Source: Ianthella basta
Taxonomy: Eukaryota > Porifera > Demospongiae > Verongiida > Ianthellidae
Direction: 5' to 3'
Length of the DNA stretch: 64,000 bases
Assembly (NCBI GenBank): GCA_964019415.1
Contig: OZ025890.1
Location: forward strand, 5,956,632-6,020,631
The notes below the pieces were generated by a model. That model was not told the origin of the DNA. It did no database searches and saw only the letters and a program-made list of their open reading frames with translations. Shown here piece by piece: positions 1-29,731 of this stretch. The position numbers and the translations under genes were made by a program. Positions within the stretch are counted from its first letter, which is position 1. Each line of letters starts with the position of its first letter.

Positions 1-112
1 CCGTCACACAACCCATGCGAATAGTACTGTCCTCAGCCCGTTGGATGGGGGAGGGGTCCATTGGGAATGTGAAGTACTTCATCTTATAGTGCATGTACCT
101 GAAGCAGGGGTG

Positions 113-225
113 GGGGCGGGGCTTGAAGGCAATGGGGGTGGGGCTTGAAGACTATGGGGGTGGGGCTTGAGGGCTATGGGGGTGGGGCTTGAGGGCTATG
201 GGGGTGGGGCTTGAGGGCTATGGCT
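113..225. repeat. G-rich 22-bp minisatellite
   Basis: About five tandem copies of a unit that reads gggggtggggcttgagggct plus two bases. It lies left of the last visible ZDHHC exon, so it is probably in a downstream intron or the 3' region of that gene. No coding frame is supported. Confidence 0.85.
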
Positions 226-488
226 ACACAGTGCATGTACACAGTACACAGTGCGCTCAAACTGAAGGAGCAAGATGAGGGCATGCTAATGATATGCCAG
301 CTATCAAACACACTGAGTTGGACCCATCACGCACAGCCAGTGGAGGGATAGGGATGCCATTCTGTCCCACCTGTGTGTGCAAACCCTCTTGTGGTCACTC
401 ATCTGTCAGTGAGGGCCTAGCGTTATGAGGTGGTCACTCATCTGTCAGCGAGGGCCTAGCGTTATGAGGTGGGATGGAAGGCACTTAC

Positions 489-812
489 CTGGAGTACTTG
501 GGAGCGCAGAGGACGGCTAAGCAGTTGCGGAGACAGCCTTGGTCATAAGGATTGTAGCCTCCTCGGAACTTGCCAGTCACCTGTGGAGACAACCACGGTA
601 CATCACATACACAGTGGTTGCCATGGTGAAGGGGCGTGGCTTACATGTTCATTTGTGGTCCTCCCACAGCTGACCAGTCCCACATGGAACCCTGCCAGCC
701 CACACACCAGTATCAGTACGGGGAGGACCACCACCATCAGGATGCATCTGGCAAGTGATGGTCAAGGAGAAATACTGGAAGAGGAACAACATGTGACCCT
801 CCACACAGCGCA

Positions 813-863
<51 letters not shown>

Positions 864-2134
864 ACACACAGACAGACATGGGTGCTGGCAACGTTGCAGA
901 TACTCCACAATGATGTTGACAGGCTGCTGGTACCGAAGAACAATGGAGACGATGCCCCAAGCATATCCTGTGACTATGAATAACGTTAAGGAGTTGACAA
1001 ACACGAAGAAGTACTTGTAGTTTCTCTTCCCCACACAGTTGTCCACCCAGGGACAGTGGTGGTCAAACCTCTGGGGGGGGGGGGGGGGGGGGGGGAGCAG
1101 AGTAACATACAGCACATGGTGCTGGTTTCCATCAGATACCTGTCCCCTCAGTCCCCTCCCCCTGGTCCCTAGGCCCTCCTCCTCTCTCCAGCTCACCTCC
1201 ACACAGTTGTCACAGATGCTGCAGTGAGAGCAGCGTGGAGGGCGGTAGAAGCGGCACGTGTCACACCACTTCATCCGCATGCTAGCTCCATTGATGTCCA
1301 CCATCTTGTACAGTGGCTGCCGATAGTCATCTTCATCATCTGTGGACTCTGCAGTGGACAATGGAGGAGGGAACAATATCTACACACGCCCTCTTCACAC
1401 ACCCCTCCACACACGCCCGTGCACACACGCCCTTCCACACACGCCCCTCCACACATGCCTCTCCACACACGCCCCTCCACACACACGCCCCTCCACACAC
1501 ACCCTCCACACACACCCTTCCACACACGCCCCTCCACACACGCCCCTCCACACACACGCCCCTCCACACACACCCTTCCACACACGCCCCTCCACACACG
1601 CCCCTCCACACACGCCCCTCCACACACGCCCCTCCACACACGCCCCTCCACAGACACATATTTAGACTATGGAACTAAACAAAGAATGACAACAAATCTG
1701 ACACTGGTTGATGTGCTGGTGGGCGTGTCTCAACCAGACTCACCACGTGGGTATATTCCTGGGTCAACGAAAGAGGCCAGGAAGAACGTGGAGCAGACCA
1801 GAATGAAGAGGAGGCCCTCTGTCACTGTGGCAAACACTGGGACTACCAGCAGGACTCCTCGGTTCAGGAGGGCCTCAAAGATGTTGCGTATCCTGTGGTG
1901 GTGGGCATGATGACATGATATGAGGAATGGTGGACAAGATCACCTCATCGCTGTGTGTGCGTGCGTGTGTGTGTGTGTGTGTGTATGTGCTTGTGTGTGT
2001 GTGCTTGTGTGTGTGTGTGTGCTTGTGTGCATGTGTGTGTGTGAGACATACGGGAATGCAAAGAAGAGTACGCCAGCTGAGATGAGAGCCACACATGCAC
2101 ATATAAAGGGCAGCTGCTTCGCAGAGCACTTCAT
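489..2134 (-). CDS. ZDHHC5/8-type protein S-acyltransferase (partial, runs off left edge)
   Basis: This is a membrane palmitoyltransferase that moves palmitate from its own DHHC cysteine to cysteines of target proteins. Exons on the minus strand are 2134-2052, 1892-1744, 1348-1197, 1070-904, 747-645 and 580-489; all junctions keep phase. Visible motifs are a first membrane helix ([10 protein letters not shown]), a second helix followed by DPGIYPR, the acidic linker before PLYKMV, the zinc-binding [15 protein letters not shown], the catalytic [11 protein letters not shown], a third helix after KYFF, a fourth helix leading to GRTTNE (the TTxE motif), and [11 protein letters not shown]. The PLYK..MKWC stretch and FRGG..NP favour the ZDHHC5/8 branch. 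The C-terminal tail lies outside the window. The start is uncertain: 2134 is the first usable ATG, but an upstream exon ending near 2534 would splice in frame and extend the N terminus. It is divergent from MKS1. Confidence 0.93.
813..872. repeat. (CA)n microsatellite in a ZDHHC intron
   Basis: Nearly pure CA dinucleotide tract in the intron between the exons at 904-1070 and 645-747. Confidence 0.95.
1380..1653. repeat. Minisatellite in a ZDHHC intron
   Basis: About 17 copies of a degenerate 14-18 bp unit around cacacacgcccctcca fill most of the intron between the exons at 1197-1348 and 1744-1892. Long open frames over it in four frames are artefacts of the repeat. Confidence 0.9.
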
Positions 2135-2286
2135 TGCCACAAAGCTCACAGCGTCTAGTGGATTGCAGTATAACAGGGAGCAGAGGGTCTGGGGATGGGA
2201 GGGGGGAGGCAACGAAAGTGGGTGAGGAGGTATGGAAGTGAGATTATATACAAAAGCCACTATAGATTGAATACATTGCAGGATAC

Positions 2287-2344
<58 letters not shown>

Positions 2345-2347
2345 CAC

Positions 2348-2437
<90 letters not shown>

Positions 2438-2695
2438 CCAGACACAACAGCGAACGCACACTGGTACTAGTGTACAAAGAGAAACTTAATTTCCCTTAAC
2501 TGTACCTCGTCGTCGCTGGCCTCACCTGGGGTCGACGGGAAGTCGTTGATGCGCCCGGTCACAGCGCAAGGAATGCCGGTCACGGCAGGTGTTTCGCAAC
2601 ATTCGGGGAGTCTATGTAGGGTCTAGAGTGACCCTTGGGGTGGGGGGTGGAGTTGTCAATCGCCGCCCCACGCCCCACGGACGTGGCGCGCCATT
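2135..2695. promoter_or_regulatory. Divergent intergenic region between ZDHHC and MKS1
   Basis: The two genes are transcribed away from each other across about 560 bp, so both promoters must lie here or in the adjoining 5' ends. The region holds the CA tract at 2285-2436 and a more GC-rich stretch at 2500-2690. No TATA box or other core element is clear. A candidate ZDHHC 5' exon ends near 2534. Confidence 0.5.
2285..2436. repeat. (CA)n microsatellite near the ZDHHC 5' end
   Basis: About 75 CA units with two short interruptions. A related GT tract lies at 1955-2045 in the next intron. Confidence 0.95.
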
Positions 2696-5345
2696 ATGGA
2701 GAAGAAGGCCGCTGCCTACAGGACGACGGACCCACTGGACAACTTCCTCCTCAGGTTCGCGCTAATAGCTGGGGTGCGCTCTACGCGGGAGGTAGGGGTA
2801 GACTAAGACCAGCCGGTGAGTGGAGCCGCTGCCTCTTCCACAGAGTTCGCCTGAGACGAGTGTCCGGTCGCGAGCAGCAGACTGAGCAGAGCGAGGGTGA
2901 GCGCATGACAGCTTTGGGCGGGCTGCGTGGCTTGGATCGTGCTGAAGGTTGCCATAGGTTACCGGAGTGCCACCGAAGGCTGCACATTGACAATTTGTAG
3001 AGATAGGAACAGCTCTAGATCAGTTACTGCAAATAGGGACTGTTCCCTTCGGTCTCCCGTGTAGAGGTGCAGGTGTTCCGTTGGCAGCAGAAGTTCTTTA
3101 GTTGTGTGAGTGCTGGCCGGGCCGTACTGCGCGCGGCTGAGCTGTCCCTAGCTCTCTCTCTCTCTCCTGCAGAAGGAGGAAGAGCAGTACTTGCAGCCCC
3201 GGCCCTCCCTCTCCCCCTTGGAGCAGCGCTACCACCGCCTGCTCTCAGACCAGCTCAGGTATGTGTGGCGCAGTGCGGGGGCGGGACCATGCTACACCCT
3301 TGCCCCTCCTCCAGGGCTAACAATGATCGCAGACCAAACTCACGCTTATTCTCATACACTGAGGAAGATGTACCCAGTGGGCGTGTCCCAGAGGATCTGG
3401 CACCTCTGACCACGGCTGTGTCAGAGAGAGTGACTAATGCAGTCCGGCTCCGATCAGGTGTGAGGAGGAGGCACGTTGCTAGGTGAATGTGCATGCATGC
3501 ATGTGTGTTGTGTGTGTATGTGGGTGCATGTGTGTGCATGTGTGTGTATGTGTGTGCATGTGTGTGTATGTGTGTGCATGTGTGTGTATGTGTGTGCATG
3601 TGTGTGTATGTGTGTGTATGTGTGTGTATGTGTGTGTGTATGTGTGTGCATGTGTGTTGTGTGTGTATGTGTGTGTATGTGTGTGCATGTATATGATCTC
3701 AGGCTCTGTGTATATGGTGTATTGTGTGTACAGGGGTGGTCCTGTAGTGGAGCGGCCAACGGTGGACCAGCAGGCACAGAGTCGGGTGTTGTCCCCACCC
3801 CCCCACACCATGCTTGTAATGGCCGACCTAGGGGGAGGGGGGTGGGGTGGAGATGAGCATGTGCTCTGTCAAGTGAAGGTGTGTAGGGTGTGGCCTTCAC
3901 CTGAGCTTGGTTTCAATGGGGCACTCATCTTGTTTGTAGGCGGGGCCTGGGGGCGTGGTCAGTCTTTCTCCGGACCTGTCTGAAGGGCTGAAGTGGTACC
4001 ATGTGGAGAGTGCCGGTGGGGGTGAGTGTGTGGGGCCCTCTGTGGGGAGTGCCGGTGGGGGTGAGTGTGTGGGGCCCTCTGTGGGGAGTGCCGGTGGGGG
4101 TGAGTGTGTGGGGCCCTCTGTGGGGAGTGCCGGTGGGGGTGAGTGTGTGGGGCCCTCTGTGGGGAGTGCCGGTGGGGGTGAGTGTGTGGGGCCCTCTGTG
4201 GGGAGTGCCGGTGGGGGTGAGTGTGTGGGGCCCTCTGTGGGGAGTGCCGGTGGGGGTGAGTGTGTGGGGCCCTCTGTGGAGAGTGCCGGTGGGGGTGAGT
4301 GGGGGGCCCTCTGTGGAGAGTGCTGGTGGGGGTGAGTGTGTGGGGCCCTCTGTGGGGAGTGCCGGTGGGGGTGTGTGGGGGCCCTCTGTGGAGAGTGCCG
4401 GTGGGGGTGAGTGTGTGGGGCCCTCTGTGGGGAGTGCCGGTGGGGGTGAGTGTGTGGGGCCCTCTGTGGGGAGTGCCGGTGGGGGTGAGTGTGTGGGGCC
4501 CTCTGTGGGGAGTGCCGGTGGGGGTGTGTGGGGGGCCCTCTGTGGGGAGTGCCGGTGGGGGTGAGTGTGTGGGGCCCTCTGTGGGGAGTGCCGGTGGGGG
4601 TGAGTGTGTGGGGCCCTCTGTGGAGAGTGCCAGTGGGGGTGAGTGTGTGGGGCCCTCTGTGGGGAGTGCCGGTGACATGGCACATGAGTTTATTGCTTTT
4701 CCTAGAGTTGTTTGAGTACCGACTGGAGCACGCCTCGACTGACATAACAGGGTGAGCCCCAGTGCCTTCAACTGGCCTCTGTCCAGTGTTCTATGCTATT
4801 CCACCCTACTCCCCTTAGCGAGGAACAGTGTCGGGAGGAGCGGATCGTGGCAGAGCTGAGCAAGCAGAGGACAGAGCACCTGAAGAGACGTGCAGGTAGC
4901 TCGTTTGAGGATCCAGTGAGTGGGTGGGTGGAAAACAGTTGACATCTGATTCTCTGCTCCTCATATTGTTGTTGCTGTTTCTGCAGCCTCTGGAAGGGAC
5001 TGTGAGGGTGCAGGTGGTAGGGGAGCTGGGTGAGTGTGAGGGTGCAGGTGGTAGGGGAGCTGGGTGAGTGTGAGGGTGCAGGTGTTAGGGGAGCTGGGTG
5101 AGTGTGAGGGTGCAGGTGGTAGGGGAGCTGGGTGAGTGTGAGGGTGCAGGTGGTAGGGGAGCTGGGTGAGTGTGAGGGTGCAGGTGGTAGGGGAGCTGGG
5201 TGAGTGTGAGGGTGCAGGTGGTAGGGGAGCTGGGTGAGTGTGAGGGTGCAGTGCTCCTCATTCCCCACTCCAGTGTCGGGCCATTCCTTCTCCTATGATG
5301 ACCTGTATGTGTCAGTGCACCTGGACCTTCCTGAAGGTGCGTGTG

Positions 5346-5416
<71 letters not shown>

Positions 5417-6494
5417 ATGTGTGTGTGTGTGTGTGCGTGTGTGTGTGCGCACGCTGTGTCAGTGCATGCTTTTAATGAGTGGCAGTGTATGTGTGCTTCA
5501 CTGTGCTATGAAGGGGGTGTGTGCACCTCATCTGAGGAGGAGGGGCTCACAACATTGTCCCAGATCTGCAGGACCAAGTCATCCTACTTGGTGAGTGACC
5601 TCCCAGCACGCACCTGACTGTGCCTGTCGGCAGTGGTTGTAGCTGGTCTCCTCCCACTCCACAGGAGGACGTGGCACACTTCTGCCTCCCCCTGGAGTAC
5701 CAGCTGGAGCTCCCAGTGAAGAGTGGAGGTGTGCAACACATAGCTAACGGCGTGGAGCCTGCACTGACCCCCTCCCTCCTCCTCCTATGCTCCGTTCAGT
5801 GCCGTGCTCTCCTGTGCTGTACTTTGAGGTGGCCTCCCTGGACTCGTGGGACAGGCATCGTGTGGAGGGCTATGGGCAGTGGCAGCTGCCCTCCACGCCA
5901 GGTTAGTGGGCAGCGAGCACAGCGTATGCCAACTCCACAGAGCACTTGATGATTATGGTGGGTCTCACTTGGGTCCCAGGGTGTTATGATGTTACCGTGG
6001 AGACGTGGCGCCCCGTGGGGCAGACCCTGATTGATGAGCTCAGACGTCTCTTCATTGGAGGTGGGCCACAACTGGAGGATGTGGCCTCCGCTGGAGTGAG
6101 GGCAGAAACAGCGGGCCCTACCCCTGCTGGAAGATATGGTTTGCAGACACAGTCCAGTGGGTCACTTCGACTCCGTGTGAGTGTGCTCCATCACAGCAGG
6201 TGAGCTGGCAACCCAGCTGCCTCACTGGGCAGCAGACCACCCGGCCTGTGCAGTGCAGCTTTGAGTGGCTCCATGTGTGTTCCACTGCTGCAGTGCCATT
6301 CTGCGGAGGAACTGGCACAAGTTGCCACAAGCGATACCGAGGGCTACCCTTCTGTCTACCGAAGCGACTCTGGGTAGGGTGAGGCCTGGGAGCAGTGGGT
6401 GGGGCAAGTGAGCGAGGTCCTTCCATTGCTCTGGCTGTGTGTCCCTCCTGCAGACTTGTACCGGAGGGTGAAGGCACGACTGAAGGACAGCTAA
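2696..6494 (+). CDS. MKS1: MKS1 homologue, B9-domain transition-zone protein
   Basis: MKS1 is part of the MKS/B9 complex (with B9D1 and B9D2) at the ciliary transition zone. Seventeen exons join without a frame break to give 486 aa (human form about 559): 2696-2754, 2844-2896, 3065-3105, 3173-3258, 3315-3482, 3734-3878, 3940-4015, 4706-4751, 4819-4915, 4987-5029, 5274-5336, 5514-5590, 5665-5728, 5800-5901, 5980-6199, 6294-6373, 6454-6494. The N terminus ([11 protein letters not shown]) matches the family's YRSRDPVRNL region; [20 protein letters not shown] and EHVLCQVK follow. The B9 (C2-like) domain runs from VRVQVVGEL through [37 protein letters not shown] and ETWRPVG to LRRLFIGG. Two introns carry minisatellites built from their own 5' splice sites. 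The gene ends 187 bp before the first BICDL ATG-led segment. Confidence 0.96.
3485..3696. repeat. GT-rich microsatellite in MKS1 intron 5
   Basis: Imperfect (GT)n with interspersed gtatgt and gcatgt. It starts two bases after the exon ending at 3482, so the splice donor gtgaat opens the tract. Confidence 0.93.
4016..4675. repeat. 39-bp minisatellite in MKS1 intron 7, copying the 5' splice site
   Basis: About 17 copies of a 39-bp unit start exactly at the donor of the exon ending at 4015. Each unit ends with a near copy of the last 13 exon bases (gtggggagtgccg against gtggagagtgccg), followed by the donor-like gtgggggtgag. A few units lack the inner gtgt or carry exon-like gagagtg. Confidence 0.95.
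5030..5258. repeat. 34-bp minisatellite in MKS1 intron 10, copying exon end and donor
   Basis: About seven tandem 34-bp units. Each repeats the last 28 bases of the exon ending at 5029 (from gtgagggtgcagg to gagctgg) followed by the donor gtgagt. The first exon-donor boundary gives the reading that fits the family; using a later copy would shift the frame and reach a stop. Confidence 0.94.
5342..5449. repeat. (GT)n microsatellite in MKS1 intron 11
   Basis: GT tract beginning five bases after the donor gtgcgt of the exon ending at 5336. Confidence 0.95.
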
Positions 6495-6828
6495 GCAGGC
6501 TGTCAAGGCAGGCCCCACTGCCCAGTGGACAGAACATTTTAGGGGGAGTACAGGGCCTGTGTGCTGTGCGCGCTTTCACCTCAGTGATGCAATGAGTTCT
6601 GTGTAGACAAGCGAATTCCCAAATGCGTTCGTGCGGGGAACCCCCGACCTTTGTCCCAGTTTTGTCACATTTGCTCCGAAATGAGCTCGCTAATTAGCGA
6701 GAGCTCGTCATCCTTCCTCCAACGACAGTTCCGTTTCCAAGTACAGGTGAGCGCGCCGCGGGTGCTAAGAAATGCTGTAAATGTGCAGCCTACAAGGAAG
6801 TGAGGAAACTGAACGGGCAAGGCACGCC

Positions 6829-7544
6829 ATGTCTCGAGAGCTACAAGACATGTCGCCCTCTGGTCTTCTGCCGGACGGTGAAACGGACACTGAAGAACAG
6901 CTTCGTCTTGCAGGCCAATTTGGAAATGCTCTGTTAGAAGAGAACGAAGAGCTTCGGCAGGAGATACGGCGATTACGGGACAGAGTTCATGATAGTGATC
7001 AGGTGAGCGGTCCACGACTTGTACGAGGCGAACAGTAAGCGCACACTGCCGAGCGCTGCTTTCGCCTACAGTTGCGTACTGCAGCACCCAATGACTTCCC
7101 TTCGCCGCACCGTGCAGCTTTACCAGGACCTCCGTCGCTCACATGGCTTGGAATTGGCGCAGGCCCGCTGTTCATTCGACTCTGAATCGTTCGAGCTGCA
7201 GGAGCAGCTAGGCGCAGTGCGCCAACAGCTGCTGACCTGCGAACGAAGCCGGAGGGAGAAGGAGCTGCGCTGTGCACAGAAGGAGGAGGCGGTTGTGAGC
7301 CTGGAAGCTAGGGTCCGGTCACTGGAGGAGGAGATCGAGAGAGTAAGTGTCCGTCTGACGTGTGTAGCGTGCGTACAGTAAATTATTCATGCAAACTTCT
7401 TGGTGTGCCTGTCTGTAGAGTGCTTGTGGTTCTGCTGTCGCTCAGAACAGTGAGCTCCGCTCTCCCAGTCGGGAGGGCGGTGGAGCTGTGGTGGCCACAG
7501 ACACTTCATGGTGGAGCCAGCAGGAATCCCATCTGAAGGAACAG

Positions 7545-7642
<98 letters not shown>

Positions 7643-8538
7643 TGGTCATTACAGTACATTGTATTAAATGTGGGTTGGCTGCTCAACCATGAATGGGACA
7701 CCTCATAATTAATCGTCACTTTTGTCAATGTCTCTGTTTCCTTGTGTGGCCAGATTGCCTCCCTGACTGAAGCCCAATGCCGCCAGAGTGCAAGAGTGGC
7801 AGACCTGTGCCGTGACAAGGACAAGCTACTGTGCACCGTGGAGGCCCTTGAGGACCAGTTGGCTGAGGCCCTGGACCGGGTGGAGAAGCAAGAGGAGGAG
7901 GTGGGGGAGCTGACGCAGGAACTTGAGGAGGCTCACCGAACCCTTGATGACCTCAGGCAGGAGGTGGAGCAGCAGGTGGGCTGGTGGGCTGTACTTGCTC
8001 AAGGCCATGCCGTGACTCTTCCTCCCCCAACCCCTTGTTGTGTAGGGTACTTTCAGTCCCTTCTCCACAAACACTTCCATTCATGAGGAGCTGGTACAGG
8101 TAGCAGACGTGCTATCCACCTCACCTGGTGCGGTGGGGACCCTTCACCTTGGTTACCAGGAGGGGGGTGGGGCCTGCCTGCACTGTGAACAGCTGGAGGA
8201 GGAACTGGAGCGGACCAAGCACGAATGTACCAGGCTGTCCAACCAGGTCCTTCTGCTTGTGCAGCAGAAGCTGAGCCTCTCACAGCAGGTGGAGGCGTGG
8301 GAGGTAGGCTAGGGCCGACTGTGCACACACTGTGGTAGGCAGGTAGAGACACTGCTGTCCCCCCCCCCCCCCCCCGCAGATGGATGTTGAAACGATGGTG
8401 GAGGGAAATATTAACAAGCAGCTGCAGCACGACCAGAGGAAAAGTGTCCGACGAGAGCAACCTTCACTCACTACTAACACAATGCACAATTCCTCACAGA
8501 AATCATGGGCCGGCATGCTGAGAAGTGCATTTTCTTGA
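6829..8538 (+). CDS. BICDL1: BICD-family-like cargo adaptor (BICDL/BICDR)
   Basis: BICDR proteins are coiled-coil adaptors that join dynein-dynactin to Rab-bearing vesicles. Exons 6829-7002, 7118-7342, 7419-7544, 7754-7975, 8046-8303 and 8380-8538 join in phase to give 387 aa. Seen in order: LAGQFGNALLEENEELRQ, in the place of the CC1 box that binds dynein light intermediate chain; long coiled coil through exons 3 and 5; and the C-terminal cargo-binding coil LSNQVLLLVQQKLSLSQQ followed by VEAWE, which closely matches human BICDL1. The intron after 7544 starts with gcaagt (GC-AG). The 5' end is unclear. An ATG-led open segment at 6681-6746 ends at a good donor (gtgagc), but splicing to 6789 puts it out of frame and gives a 26-codon upstream ORF, so I start at the first in-frame ATG after that acceptor. 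A start at 6781 in unspliced RNA is possible. Confidence 0.9.
7546..7640. repeat. (GT)n microsatellite in a BICDL intron
   Basis: About 47 GT units that start inside the GC-type donor gcaagt of the exon ending at 7544. Confidence 0.95.
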
Positions 8539-8689
8539 AATATACCCTCTGTTGACCACACATGTGGACACCTTTCTACAATAGTTAAAGTTATGAACAA
8601 ATGAATTTATACTAATAGACACATTATAATGTTTGAAAAAACAATAGACACAGAAAGAATTCCCAAAACATCTTGCGTGCAGGCTAGGC

Positions 8690-15984
<7,295 letters not shown>

Positions 15985-16182
15985 CACTACTACCCTCGGC
16001 TGGGACAAAGTTCAAGAGGCACTCTGAAAGTCCGGAAACTGGAAACCGACTGCGGGATGAGCTAAGTATTACGACATTACTCAATGCCATATAAGGAAGA
16101 ACTAAGGATCGTGAATATCATTAGGCTCACCGCATCATTGCGCAATAGGAGTAAATATGGCGGCGTAACGCTAAGTAGGCAA
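15985..16182. promoter_or_regulatory. Divergent promoter region RAB35/BLTP2
   Basis: Only about 200 bp separate the two divergent start codons, so a shared bidirectional promoter is likely. It includes atggcggcgtaa (16156), a short ATG-led peptide upstream of the BLTP2 start. No TATA box is seen. Confidence 0.5.
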
Positions 16183-29256
<13,074 letters not shown>

Positions 29257-29731
29257 TGCATGAACTGTTGTACATATACCCATCATTGTCAGAAGGGGTG
29301 GGGAGGGGGAGGGGCTCTCTCAGCCTACTTAGTCTTCTGTACATGCGGTTTGTTAATTAATATTATGACTTGCTAGATCACTGGTGGACTGTATATATAC
29401 ATGTGAACAGATCTGACTGCAGTGCACTGTCGACTGCAGCCAGAGCATGTCGTGAGCTCTGCACATGTCCTGTACTGCTGTGGATCCAGAGCATGCAGTG
29501 TCCACAAAGGACTTGGCTTGTATGGTGCTTGTACATGCGCACGTCCACAGTGTAAAGGTTCACAAACTAACTCTATAATATTATATTTGCTGGCATGCAT
29601 TCCATTCCATACACGGCCCGTCGGCCGGAGATGTGCATAATTAATTGTTGCGACCCCACCCCTTTTCTATGTTGCATGGCAGCTGGGCGCTGGGTGGAAG
29701 CGAGCCAGACTGCGGAGGACAGTGCGAGTGG

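Noticed and set aside
3897..4771. Open frames of 250-280 codons rich in His, Pro and Thr on the minus strand
   Set aside because: They are produced by the 39-bp minisatellite (a multiple of three) in MKS1 intron 7, antisense to a well-supported gene.
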